NCBI GenBank assembly: GCA_017883235.1
Contig: JADGNY010000047.1
Coordinates: 1-45,489, forward strand
Direction: 5' to 3'
DNA from: Thermoanaerobaculia bacterium
GTDB lineage: Bacteria; Acidobacteriota; Thermoanaerobaculia; Gp7-AA8
Length of the DNA stretch: 45,489 bases
In this document: positions 27,210 to 35,273 of the stretch, in pieces
Layout of the letters: every line of letters starts with the position of its first letter
How positions within the stretch are numbered: the stretch's first letter is position 1
Translations under genes and position numbers: made by a program
Notes under the pieces: model-generated
What the model was told of the DNA's origin: nothing
Databases searched by the model: none
Seen by the model: only the letters and a program-made list of their open reading frames with translations

Positions 27210-28163
27210 TCACTCCGCACCTCGATTCGCCAGCGAGCCGAGAAACAACGCCACGCAGGCAAACGCCAGTGGCCACTGATACCGCTCGATCGGAACCCGC
27301 ACGTTTCTCTGTTTCAACGTCCCGCCCGTCGCCGCCAGCGAGTCGAGGGCATGCTCACCGAACGGATTCGCATAGAACGTTCCGCCGGTTGCGCGGGCGA
27401 TCTTCTGCAGCGCCTCGGGATGCGCATAGGTCGTCACCACCTGGCCGTTGTCGTCGAGCAACACCCCTCCCCTCTCGTTGCGCGGGATCGTGCTGCCGCC
27501 GGCCGTACCGACGAGAATCGTCGACACGGGAACCCCGCGCTGCGCCAGTTTCGCGATCGTGTCGTCGAGCCGCGAGCTCTGGTCCTCACCATCGCTGATG
27601 AGCACGACGTCGCCCCGCTGCCCGGCGTCGCCGCCGGCGAGACGCAACGCGGCGTTGAGCGCCACCGAAAGGTCGGAACCGGGGTTCGATACCTCCCCCG
27701 CCTGAATCGAATCGAGGAGCGCTTCCACCGCATCGCCGTCGCTCGTCAGCGGCGAAACAACCTCGGCCGCCGATTCGAAGATGACCAGCCCCACGCGCCC
27801 CGACTGCGCCTCGATGATCCGTTTCGCGATGGCCTTGGCCGCCTCGAGCCGCGAGGTACCGACGTCGCGCGCATCCATGCTCAGCGACACATCGATGACC
27901 AGAACGCGGTTCGACTCGCGCTGTTCGATCGGGACGTTACGGAACCCCGCCTCCGGGCCCGCCAACGCGATCACGCAGCCGAGCAGTGCAAGAGCGGCAA
28001 GCCAGGGCCGGAGGGCGCGCGAGGGATTGGCCACACCGCGCAGCCTCTCCGAAACGAATCGCCGGGCGATGCGCACCCGCCGCCGCTCGCGCGCGACGAA
28101 AAAGATGAGCGCTAGCGGGATGAGTAGCGCAAGCCAAAGCAACTGCGGCGCGCGGAAGGTCAT
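27210..28163 (-). CDS. batB: BatB-like von Willebrand factor A membrane protein
   Basis: This 317-residue protein has two N-terminal membrane helices (about 5-24 and 52-70), a VWA domain (about 86-280) and a C-terminal helix (about 295-313). The metal-ion-dependent adhesion site is present as DVSLSM (Asp91, Ser93, Ser95), with a downstream SDGED. The layout helix-helix-VWA-helix is that of BatA/BatB. ATG 28163 is chosen; the 76 extra upstream codons translate a palindromic repeat. It follows batA in the operon and probably forms a membrane complex with it. Confidence 0.9.
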   Translation of the reverse strand: MTFRAPQLLWLALLIPLALIFFVARERRRVRIARRFVSERLRGVANPSRALRPWLAALALLGCVIALAGPEAGFRNVPIEQRESNRVLVIDVSLSMDARDVGTSRLEAAKAIAKRIIEAQSGRVGLVIFESAAEVVSPLTSDGDAVEALLDSIQAGEVSNPGSDLSVALNAALRLAGGDAGQRGDVVLISDGEDQSSRLDDTIAKLAQRGVPVSTILVGTAGGSTIPRNERGGVLLDDNGQVVTTYAHPEALQKIARATGGTFYANPFGEHALDSLAATGGTLKQRNVRVPIERYQWPLAFACVALFLGSLANRGAE

Positions 28164-28171
28164 CGCCGCCT

Positions 28172-28320
28172 CCGGAGCGCTGGCGTCTCGCCGGCTGGCC
28201 CGGCGCCGTCTCGGCGCCGGTCGAAGGAGGAACGCTGCCGGCCCGTCAGACACCACACATTCGCTGGGAACACGGAGGCGAGACGCCTCCGGGCCAGCCG
28301 GCGAGACGCCGGCGCTCCGT
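28172..28320. repeat. GGCGTCTCGCCGGC inverted repeat
   Basis: GGAGCGCTGGCGTCTCGCCGGCTGGCCC is mirrored by its complement ending GCCGGCGAGACGCCGGCGCTCC. Inside, CGGCGCCGTCTCGGCGCCG is a further palindrome, and GGAGGCGAGACGCCTCC another. It lies between batA and batB. Confidence 0.9.
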
Positions 28321-28323
28321 GGA

Positions 28324-29331
28324 TCACGCCGCCACCTTCTGCCACACCGTTTCTCCCGACAACAGAGCGAGCGCGAACATTGCCACTCCAATCGCCAGCG
28401 GCAAACCGTACAGCTCCTCGATCCGCTCGCTCTTCGGCGCGGTCAGGCGCGTCTTCTCCAGATGATCGATGCGGTCCAGCACCTCCCCCATCGTCCGTGC
28501 GTCGGTGGCGCGGAAGTACTCTCCGTTCGTCGCTTTGGCGATCGCGGCCAGCGCCTCTTCATCGAGGTCGGCGCGCACGAGCTGATACGTCGTCACGATC
28601 TCGCCGGTGAACGGATCCTGGCGTTTCATCGGGATCGGTACCGGCCCGCGGCTGCCCACACCGATCGTGTAGATCTTGATGCCGTAGCGCGCGGCGAGCT
28701 GCGCCGCGGCCAGCGGATCGATCGAGCCGGCATTGTTCACACCGTCCGTGACCAGGATGATGATCCGGCTGCGCGTCTTCGACGTCCGCAGCCGGTTGAC
28801 GGCCGTGGCGATGGCGTGGCCGATGGCAGTTCCATCGCCGTTCTCGCCGACCTGCGCCCGCTCCAGAATGGCCGCGGCGATGTCGCGGTCGTACGTGATC
28901 GGCACCCGCGTGGCGGCGCGCACGCCGAAGGTAACGATGCCGATGCGGTCATCCTGCCGGCGGGCGATGAAGTCGCCGATCAACTCCTTGGCCACGCCGA
29001 ACCGATTGCGCGGCTTGAAGTCCTCCGCGGCCATGCTGCCGGAGGCGTCGAGCGCCACGACGATGTCGATGCCGAAGCGGTCGTTCGTGGCCATCCGCGT
29101 CACGCGCTGCGGCCGCGCCAGCGCCACGATCATCGCTACGGCAGCGATCGATTCGAGCAGGAACGGGATTCCCGCGAGCTGCGCGCGCACGCTCCCTCTC
29201 GGCGTGACGAGGGACATCGATGAGATCGCAAACGCCCCGAAGCGATGACGCCGATCGCTGATGAGTAGAACGATCCTGCCGATGAGCGCGAGGATCAGCA
29301 GAAGCCAGAGCGGATTGGCGAAACGGATCAT
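28324..29331 (-). CDS. batA: BatA-like von Willebrand factor A membrane protein
   Basis: This 335-residue protein has N-terminal helices (about 7-25 and 57-72), a VWA domain with an intact metal site DASGSM (Asp95, Ser97, Ser99) and TDGVNN, and a C-terminal helix (about 310-327). PIPMKRQDPFTGEIVTTYQ is a segment common in BatA. Its ATG overlaps the preceding DUF4381-like gene's stop by four bases (29328-29331), indicating coupled synthesis. Bat proteins are linked to stress and oxygen tolerance and, via MoxR chaperones, to metal-centre or complex maturation. Confidence 0.92.
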   Translation of the reverse strand: MIRFANPLWLLLILALIGRIVLLISDRRHRFGAFAISSMSLVTPRGSVRAQLAGIPFLLESIAAVAMIVALARPQRVTRMATNDRFGIDIVVALDASGSMAAEDFKPRNRFGVAKELIGDFIARRQDDRIGIVTFGVRAATRVPITYDRDIAAAILERAQVGENGDGTAIGHAIATAVNRLRTSKTRSRIIILVTDGVNNAGSIDPLAAAQLAARYGIKIYTIGVGSRGPVPIPMKRQDPFTGEIVTTYQLVRADLDEEALAAIAKATNGEYFRATDARTMGEVLDRIDHLEKTRLTAPKSERIEELYGLPLAIGVAMFALALLSGETVWQKVAA

Positions 29332-30077
29332 GCCGCGGCCTCATCCGCTGCCTCATCGACTGTCTTTTCCTCCGCCGGCGGCCGCGGCTCCGCCCACGAT
29401 GGAATCTCGAGGGCTTGCTCGAGTGCGGCGTCGAAGTTTGACGGCGCGGCTCCCCAGGGCGAGAACTTCTCGAGATCGCCCTGGCGCAGGATCTGTGCAA
29501 CGGAAACATCCTCGATGCGCGCCAGCAGCTCCGACGTCGTCAGCTCGGTGCCAAGGCCGGCGCGGACCGCGGCCAGATAGGCGCGAACGGCATCCGCCAG
29601 ATGCGCCCAGCGCATCCGATCGCTCGTTCGCAACGCCATCACACGCGCGCGAAAGGCATCGGCCGGCATGATGACGATCCGCGGCTTGGCCACGCGCCGC
29701 TTCGCCAGGATCAAGACCGCCGTCCACGCCGCGATCGCCGCAAGCGCCGCGATGCCGATGGCGGCGAACGGCAGGCGCGGCCACGGCTCCGGCCTTGGAG
29801 GCTTCAGCGGCGCCGGCTCCAGTTTGTCGTCCGGCTTCAGCACCGAGTAAACCGGGATCACCACGCTGACCGGCCCTTCCGCGGAACGTCCGGTCACCGT
29901 GATCGTGTGTGGCACGAAGGTCCGGATCACGATGGAGTTGCCGGCGCGCGAGACCACTTCGTAATCGGGCGACGGATCGACCACGGTCGGCGACGCGAAC
30001 TCGATCGTGACCGGATCGCCGACCGTCGCGCGCGCGGGGTGGAACATGGTGACCAGTACCAGCAGGAGGCCTGTCAT
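29328..30077 (-). CDS. DUF4381-like membrane protein of the moxR operon
   Basis: This 249-residue protein has a signal sequence (1 to about 17), a periplasmic beta domain (about 18-95), a Pro-rich hinge, one membrane helix (about 103-126) and a cytoplasmic helical part. This is the architecture of the small protein usually encoded between DUF58 and batA in moxR clusters. In the tail, RWAHLADAVRAYLAAVRAG and TTSELL are typical of that group. It likely links the periplasmic Bat complex to the cytoplasmic DUF58/MoxR partners. The start is only 2 nt from a tandem 79-bp repeat block, so no normal ribosome-binding site is visible. Confidence 0.7.
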   Translation of the reverse strand: MTGLLLVLVTMFHPARATVGDPVTIEFASPTVVDPSPDYEVVSRAGNSIVIRTFVPHTITVTGRSAEGPVSVVIPVYSVLKPDDKLEPAPLKPPRPEPWPRLPFAAIGIAALAAIAAWTAVLILAKRRVAKPRIVIMPADAFRARVMALRTSDRMRWAHLADAVRAYLAAVRAGLGTELTTSELLARIEDVSVAQILRQGDLEKFSPWGAAPSNFDAALEQALEIPSWAEPRPPAEEKTVDEAADEAAA

Positions 30078-30079
30078 CT

Positions 30080-30316
30080 CTAGGAGTTTGCGCGGCAGAA
30101 CGATATAACGAAGATGGTGGCCGAGCCTTGGGCAACCAGCGCAGCCGGCCGTGCCGGCCTAGGAGTCTGCGCGGCAGAACGATATAACGAAGATGGTGGC
30201 CGAGCCTTGGGCAGCCAACGCAGCCGGCCGTGCCGGCCTAGGAGTCTGCGCGGCAGAACGATATAACGAAGATGGTGGCCGAGCCTTGGGCAACCAGCGC
30301 AGCCGGCCGTGCCGGC
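30080..30316. repeat. Three tandem 79-bp CTAGGAGT elements
   Basis: Units start at 30080, 30159 and 30238, each exactly 79 bp, opening CTAGGAGT and closing GCCGGCCGTGCCGGC. The next CTA (30317-30319) is the complement of the DUF58 gene's TAG stop. The units differ by only a few bases (for example TTTGCG/TCTGCG and CAACCAGC/CAGCCAAC). Confidence 0.95.
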
Positions 30317-31213
30317 CTATCGCCTTCTTACCGCCCGCTCCCGGAAGAACCGCAGCAGTTCCCGATCGTACGGAATCGCGGTCGAGACGTTCATATGATC
30401 GATCCCGGCGGCGCGAAACCGGCGCTCGTTCAACTGGTCACGCGCCGCGGCACGCCGTGCCACGTCGGCATGGCGCAGATCGACGAATCGCGCCACGCCG
30501 CTCTCGACGTCGACAACCTGCGCCAACCCGCTCTCGGGGAACCGTTCCTCGCGCGGATCGCTGACCGTAATCGCCACGACGTCGTGTCTTCGATCCAGAC
30601 GCCGCATCGTCCGCTCGAAGTTCTGATCGAGAAAGTCGCTGATGATGATTACGACCGCGCGGCGGGTACTGACCTGCTCGAGATAGCGCGCGGCCGCATC
30701 GAGGTCGGCCACCCCCTGGGGGCCGCGCATGGCCGCGTCGACGGCGGCGCGGACGATGACCTGCGCGTGCATCTGCCCCCGCCGAGGCGGGATATAGCCG
30801 ACGCTGTTTGAAAAAAGCAGCAGGCCGATCCGGTCGGAGTTCTGCACGGCCGAAAAGGCGAAGACCGCGGCCAGCTCCGCGGCGATGTCGCACTTGCGCC
30901 AGTCGACTGATCCGAACGCCATCGAGCCCGAGACGTCGATGACCACGAGCACTGTCAGATCGCGCTCTTCGACGAACTCCTTCACATGCGGCACCCCGCT
31001 GCGCGCCGTGACGTTCCAGTCGATCGTGCGCACATCGTCGCCCGGCTGGTACTCCCGCACCTGCGAGAACTCGATCCCTCGCCCATGAAACGCCGAGTGA
31101 TAGTCGCCCGCGAATCCCGCACGGATCAGACGCGCCGAGAGGATCTCGAGGTCGCGCACGCGGCGCGTGAGTGGGACGCGGTAGCGGGGTTTTCTGGAGC
31201 GGAAGAGGTTCAT
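30317..31213 (-). CDS. DUF58 (VWA-like) protein of the moxR operon
   Basis: This 298-residue cytoplasmic protein has the DUF58 signature GIEFSQVREYQPGDDVRTIDW (Arg53-Glu54-Tyr55 to Trp66) followed by TAR. Its VWA-like metal site is DVSGSM (93-98). DUF58 proteins accompany MoxR ATPases and are thought to present substrates or couple them to the membrane VWA proteins. ATG 31213 is chosen; the 36 codons before it translate a TTGCTGAG-word repeat (Gln/Pro/Asn/Ser-rich). Its TAG stop falls exactly at the edge of the tandem 79-bp repeat. Confidence 0.9.
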   Translation of the reverse strand: MNLFRSRKPRYRVPLTRRVRDLEILSARLIRAGFAGDYHSAFHGRGIEFSQVREYQPGDDVRTIDWNVTARSGVPHVKEFVEERDLTVLVVIDVSGSMAFGSVDWRKCDIAAELAAVFAFSAVQNSDRIGLLLFSNSVGYIPPRRGQMHAQVIVRAAVDAAMRGPQGVADLDAAARYLEQVSTRRAVVIIISDFLDQNFERTMRRLDRRHDVVAITVSDPREERFPESGLAQVVDVESGVARFVDLRHADVARRAAARDQLNERRFRAAGIDHMNVSTAIPYDRELLRFFRERAVRRR

Positions 31214-31217
31214 ATAG

Positions 31218-31358
31218 GGTTGCTGGGGTTGCTGAGTTGCTGAGTTGCTGGGTTGCTGGGTTGCGGGTCGCTGAGTTCCTGAGTTGCTGATTCTTTGCTC
31301 AGTAATCATGCAACTCCGCAACTCAGCAACCTAGCAACCTTGAAACCCTGCAACCCCA
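31218..31358. repeat. TTGCTGAG-word inverted repeat
   Basis: The left half repeats GTTGCTGAG/GTTGCTGGG. The right half has CAACTCCGCAACTCAGCAACCTAGCAACC. It separates moxR from the DUF58 gene and reaches to within two bases of the moxR stop. Confidence 0.9.
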
Positions 31359-31359
31359 T

Positions 31360-32349
31360 TCACGGTACCGCCACCGCCCCCAGCACCTGTTGCACGATCG
31401 CGTCGGCCGTCACCTGCTCGGCGGCGGCCTCGTAGCTGAGGACCAGGCGGTGCCGCAAAACATCCGGTGCGATTGCTTTCACATCCTCGGGGACGACATA
31501 CGGCCGCCCCTGGATGAAGGCGTAGCCCTTGGCCACATGCGCCAGCGCCAGCGTTGCCCGCGGCGAGGCGCCGAAGGCGATGTACGGTACGAGCGACGGC
31601 AATCTGAACTCGGCCGGCGTACGCGTTGCCGCGACGAGCTGGATGATGTAGCGCCCGATCCGCTCGTCGACATGAACGCCCGCCGCCAACTGCGCGATCT
31701 GCCCGATCTCGGCGATCGTCAGAATGCGGCGGATGGTCACCTGCTGCGCGACCGGGTCCAAGTAGATGCCAAGCATCCGCATCTCTTCGTCTGGTGAGGG
31801 ATAGTCGGCGCGCAGCTTCATCACGAAGCGATCGACCTGGGCCTCGGGCAAGGCATACGTCCCTTCATGCTCGATTGGATTCTGCGTGGCGATGACGACG
31901 AACGGCTCCGGCAGGCGGTACGACGTGTCGCCGATGGTGACCTGCCGTTCCTGCATGGCCTCGAGCAGCGCCGACTGCACCTTCGCCGGCGCGCGGTTGA
32001 TCTCGTCTGCCAGCACGAGGTTGGCGAAAATCGGTCCCTGCCGCGGTGTGAATACGCGATCGGCCGGATTGAAGATCAGTGTCCCGGTGATGTCGGCCGG
32101 CAGAAGATCGGGCGTGAACTGGATGCGATGAAACGACGCATCGATGGCCCCGGCCAGCGTCTTGACCAGCAGCGTCTTGGCGAGCCCCGGCACTCCCTCG
32201 ATGAGCACATGTCCGCGAATCAGCAATGCGATGACGAGCCGGTCGACGATCGCTTCCTGCCCGATCACCGCCCGCCCCACCTCGCTCCGCAACCGCGCGA
32301 TGACCTCGTGCGCGGCGGCGATGTCGGTATTGATGGTGGCCTGGTCCAT
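31360..32349 (-). CDS. MoxR family AAA+ ATPase
   Basis: This is a 329-residue AAA+ chaperone-like ATPase. Walker A is GVPGLAKT (52-59), and Walker B is LVLADEINRA (111-120, Asp115-Glu116). Sensor 1 lies in VIATQNPIEHEGTY. The C-terminal lid contains GASPRATLAL, typical of MoxR. First gene of the moxR-DUF58-DUF4381-batA-batB-batC-batD cluster. MoxR proteins remodel partner proteins, often for cofactor insertion or complex assembly, together with VWA proteins. It is divergent from rsmA, the two starts being about 110 bp apart with a heptamer hairpin between. Confidence 0.95.
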   Translation of the reverse strand: MDQATINTDIAAAHEVIARLRSEVGRAVIGQEAIVDRLVIALLIRGHVLIEGVPGLAKTLLVKTLAGAIDASFHRIQFTPDLLPADITGTLIFNPADRVFTPRQGPIFANLVLADEINRAPAKVQSALLEAMQERQVTIGDTSYRLPEPFVVIATQNPIEHEGTYALPEAQVDRFVMKLRADYPSPDEEMRMLGIYLDPVAQQVTIRRILTIAEIGQIAQLAAGVHVDERIGRYIIQLVAATRTPAEFRLPSLVPYIAFGASPRATLALAHVAKGYAFIQGRPYVVPEDVKAIAPDVLRHRLVLSYEAAAEQVTADAIVQQVLGAVAVP

Positions 32350-32385
32350 GAAACGGAGTTTATCGTGGGACGATGTTGAATGATG

Positions 32386-32449
32386 CGGGGGTCGGGGGTC
32401 GGGAGTCGGGAGTCGACTTCACTCCGACTCCCGACTCCCGACCCCCGAC
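32386..32449. repeat. GGGAGTCGG heptamer hairpin, copy 3
   Basis: GGGGGTCGGGGGTCGGGAGTCGGGAGTCG faces CGACTCCCGACTCCCGACCCCCG with a loop of about 10 bp. It sits between the divergent moxR and rsmA starts and ends eight bases before the rsmA ATG, occupying the probable promoter zone of both. Confidence 0.9.
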
Positions 32450-32457
32450 AACCTCCC

Positions 32458-33237
32458 ATGAGCCATCCAAAGAAAAAATGGGGCCAGCACTTCCTCCGCA
32501 ACCGCGGAGCGGTGATGCGGATCGTCGAGGCCGTCGAGCCGGCAACGGACGACGTTGTCGTCGAGATCGGACCGGGCGAAGGGGTTCTGACGGAGAAACT
32601 AGCCGAGCTGCCGAATGAACTGATGGCGGTCGAGATCGATCCGGAGCTTTCGGACCGGCTTCGCGCACAGTTCGGCGATCGGATCACCCTCGTGAATGAA
32701 GACGCGATGGAGGCCCCGCTCCCCTCCCGCCCCTACCGCGCCGTCGGCAATCTCCCCTACAACGCCGGAACGCCCATCCTGCGCCGCGTCGTCTCCGATC
32801 CGAACTGCCGCCGCGCCGTCTTCATGCTGCAGAAAGAAGTAGCCGACCGGCTCGTAGCCAAACCGGGCGACGAGGCCTACGGCTACCTGACCCTCTTCGT
32901 CCGCCTCTACGCCTCGGCGCGCATCCTCATGACCCTCGAGCCGAAGTCGTTCTATCCGCCGCCGAAAGTCCGTAGCGCCGTGGTCGTCCTCGATCCGGAC
33001 CGCAAACCGTTCGCCTCCGAGGAGCTCATCCACCTGATCAGCGCGTCGTTCCGTATGCGCCGCAAGAAACTGGTCAACAACTTGACGGAATTTGGAACAC
33101 GCGACGAGCTGGTAGCGGCGATGGCACGTGCCGGAATCGATGAGGGGGTGCGGGCGGAGAGGTTGTCTCTGGAGGACTTTGCGAGGCTGGGGAGGGCACT
33201 GGCTGATACAGAACCACCGCTCTTGTCTGCGCGATAG
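32458..33237 (+). CDS. rsmA: 16S rRNA (adenine1518/1519-N6)-dimethyltransferase RsmA/KsgA
   Basis: This is a 259-residue SAM-dependent enzyme that dimethylates two adjacent adenines near the 3' end of 16S rRNA during 30S maturation. WGQHFLRN at the start is the classic KsgA opening. Motif I is EIGPGEG (36-42), with the acidic EIDPEL (59-64) and the catalytic NLPYN (98-102). YPPPKVRSAVV and FRMRRKKLVNNL are the conserved C-terminal blocks. ATG 32458 is preferred; the 26 extra in-frame codons upstream are heptamer-repeat sequence. It is monocistronic. Confidence 0.95.
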   Translation: MSHPKKKWGQHFLRNRGAVMRIVEAVEPATDDVVVEIGPGEGVLTEKLAELPNELMAVEIDPELSDRLRAQFGDRITLVNEDAMEAPLPSRPYRAVGNLPYNAGTPILRRVVSDPNCRRAVFMLQKEVADRLVAKPGDEAYGYLTLFVRLYASARILMTLEPKSFYPPPKVRSAVVVLDPDRKPFASEELIHLISASFRMRRKKLVNNLTEFGTRDELVAAMARAGIDEGVRAERLSLEDFARLGRALADTEPPLLSAR

Positions 33238-33261
33238 GTCGGAGAGGTGCCGACGACCAGG

Positions 33262-33380
33262 ACCGATGTGGCACAGACACTCTTGTCTGTGCGGGGACTC
33301 GACCCGACTCAAGATTGCGGGCTCTCAGGGCCGGCCGGCTTCGGCCGGCGCACAGACAAGAGTGTCTGTGCCACATCGGT
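33262..33380. repeat. TGTGGCACAGACA inverted-repeat element, copy 3
   Basis: Arms ACCGATGTGGCACAGACAC... and the complement ending GTGTCTGTGCCACATCGGT are about 31 bp each, longer than in the other two copies. The spacer contains GGCCGGCTTCGGCCGGC, a further palindrome. Its right half is read as the C-terminal codons of the small ORF on the minus strand. Confidence 0.9.
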
Positions 33381-33675
33381 CCCGGGCTTGCGGCAGCAGG
33401 CACGGAGGTTCGATCAGGCTGTAAGAAATGCATCGTCCCAGAGCGCCTCTTCGATTGACGTACAGCGGCCAGATCTCCAGCGCCTTGGCCATCATCTCCG
33501 CCCGCGGAAACCACTTCCCCAGCGGCGTCGTCCACAGCTCCACCTCCCCCGCCTCGATGGCCTCGGACATCTGCCTCTGCGTCCATCCGAGGAGCCTCAT
33601 CGCCTGCGAAATGAAATGCGGCCGTTGCTGTAGGAGGCTGTGACGGATGCGGCCGATGACGTCGGTTTCGAGCAT
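33325..33675 (-). CDS. Small protein of unknown function, possible DNA-binding, tail from repeat
   Basis: This 116-residue frame, counted from ATG 33675, has a plausible helical core: VIGRIRHSLLQQRP, then AMRLLGWTQRQMSEAIEAGEVELW, resembling a helix-turn-helix, then PRAEMMAKALEIWP. I cannot assign a family. The last 20 or so residues (CGTDTLVCAPAEAGRP) are the translation of the TGTGGCACAGACA repeat, so the native C-terminus has been replaced or the stop lost. It lies between rsmA and the integrase relic and could be a decayed accessory gene. Confidence 0.35.
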   Translation of the reverse strand: MLETDVIGRIRHSLLQQRPHFISQAMRLLGWTQRQMSEAIEAGEVELWTTPLGKWFPRAEMMAKALEIWPLYVNRRGALGRCISYSLIEPPCLLPQARDRCGTDTLVCAPAEAGRP

Positions 33676-33690
33676 GGTTGGGTGCCTCGC

Positions 33691-34071
<381 letters not shown>

Positions 34072-34227
34072 ACGACGAACGGAGTCGCCCATTCTCCCGC
34101 ACTCAGCTCGCCGAAGGACTAACCAAGGTGTTTTGAGCACGTTACCCGCCCCCTTCCGCGTATCATGTAGGAGATTACGCGACGTCGGCGTGGAAGCAGC
34201 GACTGGGAGGATGTCGCTGAAATCATA

Positions 34228-34234
34228 GTTAGGT
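34228..34234 (+). other. Integron core recombination site (attI-like)
   Basis: GTTAGGT matches the integron core site GTTRRRY and is followed by GTGC. It lies 157 bp after the intI relic and 21 bp before a small gene that ends in an attC-like site. No facing complementary R'' box was found to the left, so an attI rather than an attC is favoured. Confidence 0.5.
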
Positions 34235-34254
34235 GTGCACTGGGGAGGACGGAT

Positions 34255-34515
34255 ATGGTCACAACAAAACAGAACACGATCATTGCTTCTTTGCTCGTGG
34301 CAATCGATGTTACGTTCACTGGCTTCTACCTGGCGGGCCCGCCGCCTGCCTGGGTGCCCAACTGGCTAGGTGCTGCCATTGCACTCGCTCTTCTGTTCGG
34401 TATTTTTCTTGCTTTTAGGTCGATGGGCGCGCTGAGAGGAAGATTTATTGCGCTGTTCGCTGCCGCGTTGGTCGCTGCGTCTCTTTTGGCTTGGCTTGCA
34501 ACGCAGCACGCCTAA
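34255..34515 (+). CDS. Small membrane protein, integron gene cassette 1
   Basis: This 86-residue protein consists mainly of three hydrophobic segments (about 8-28, 33-53 and 62-82) with basic residues between them (FRSMGALRGR). I do not recognise a family. GGGGAGGA nine bases before the ATG is a strong ribosome-binding site, and the start lies 21 bp after a GTTAGGT core site. The stop codon TAA is part of GCCTAAC, the first box of an attC-like element. A single compact gene closed by attC is the classic cassette layout, and small membrane proteins are frequent in cassettes. Confidence 0.7.
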   Translation: MVTTKQNTIIASLLVAIDVTFTGFYLAGPPPAWVPNWLGAAIALALLFGIFLAFRSMGALRGRFIALFAAALVAASLLAWLATQHA

Positions 34516-34614
34516 CTTTCGGTTGCAGCCGACGCGAACCCGCGACCTGCTGCCTCCCAAGTACGATACAGTTCCGTGTGCGGGTCCGCGCGGCTGAACC
34601 TGGATCCGTTGGGC
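34510..34614 (+). other. attC recombination site of cassette 1
   Basis: GCCTAAC (R'', 34510-34516) faces GTTGGGC (R', 34608-34614). Inside, GCAGCCGACGCGAACCCGC pairs with GCGGGTCCGCGCGGCTG (34580-34596), leaving single unpaired bases, as in folded attC. Length of 105 bp is in the known range. It overlaps the stop codon of the small membrane gene. Confidence 0.75.
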
Positions 34615-34871
34615 GGCAGGTGCCACGCTGGATCAGTCCGCCCGAGCAATCCATACGCACTCACGGCTTGGCCGTGCTCCTCACTCGGTTATGCGGGCGC
34701 TCGACCTGTCCGATCCGGGGCTCTTGAAGTCACATCCGAGAAAAGCTCGCACCCCCACATCACGTAGCTCTCATAGTTTAGAAGTGCCCATCGTTGGCAG
34801 TAGCTATATACTTCATGAACGCTCGCATTGGTGGGCTGCGGGCTGTTGATCCGCGATGAATGAGAGGCTGC
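34615..34871. other. Cassette-array spacer without a clear gene
   Basis: No convincing gene. It holds a short hairpin CACGGCTTGGCCGTG followed by GTTATGC, and CATAGTTTAGAAGTGC, which resembles the CATAGTTAGGTGTGC around the first core site. These may be degraded cassette boundaries. Confidence 0.4.
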
Positions 34872-35063
34872 ATGGCTGAAACGTGGAAGCCGTCAGAGGT
34901 TTGCTTTCGTGTGTGCGGTACTTGTGTGGTTCTGGCTGCGACGCTCGGCGTTACCGGGTGCGTCGTCAAAGAGGCCGGTATCGCTTCCTTCGCTTTGATT
35001 TTCGTGGCAGGGGCTGTGCTGGCCCTCGTTGTCGGCATCATCGCAGCCATATGGGATCAGTAA
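34872..35063 (+). CDS. Small membrane protein, integron gene cassette 2
   Basis: This is a 63-residue protein from ATG 34872, chosen because GAGAGG lies six bases upstream; an in-frame ATG at 34860 would add four residues. Two hydrophobic segments (about 17-33 and 39-60) are separated by VVKEAG. It has several Cys residues (VCFRVCGTC), and TGC in VTGC resembles a weak lipobox. I do not recognise a family. It is followed about 50 bp later by an attC-like structure, consistent with a second cassette. Confidence 0.55.
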   Translation: MAETWKPSEVCFRVCGTCVVLAATLGVTGCVVKEAGIASFALIFVAGAVLALVVGIIAAIWDQ

Positions 35064-35115
35064 CGACAGCCACTCAGCGCTCAAAACTTGCCATTTCCTC
35101 AGCTTGCGAACGGCC

Positions 35116-35207
35116 GCCCAACTCACGCTTGCAGCCGGCTCAGTGCCGCTCGCTCCCACATCCCGAGTGCGCTACCCTTGCGCGCGCGGCACTGCGCGGC
35201 TTAGGAC
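35116..35207 (+). other. attC-like site of cassette 2, 3' end degraded
   Basis: GCCCAAC (35116-35122) is a proper R'' box. AGCCGGCTCAGTGCCGC then pairs with GCGGCACTGCGCGGCT. After this the expected GTTGGGC is missing; TTAGGACTTC and then a GGGGTCAGGTCT repeat end stand there instead. The first bases after R'' (TCACGCTTGCAGCCG) parallel those of attC 1 (TTTCGGTTGCAGCCG). Confidence 0.6.
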
Positions 35208-35211
35208 TTCT

Positions 35212-35241
35212 CTGGGGTCAGGTCTAAAGTCTAAAGTGGGT
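35212..35241 (+). repeat. GGGGTCAGGTCTAAAGT repeat end
   Basis: TGGGGTCAGGTCTAAAGTCTAAAGT resembles the ends of REP-type elements. Only one arm is seen. The GGGTCAGG start is shared with the 44914-45058 element. It sits at the broken end of the second attC. Confidence 0.4.
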
Positions 35242-35273
35242 TCAAGGGTGCGCAAGCTCCGACTCCCAATTGG

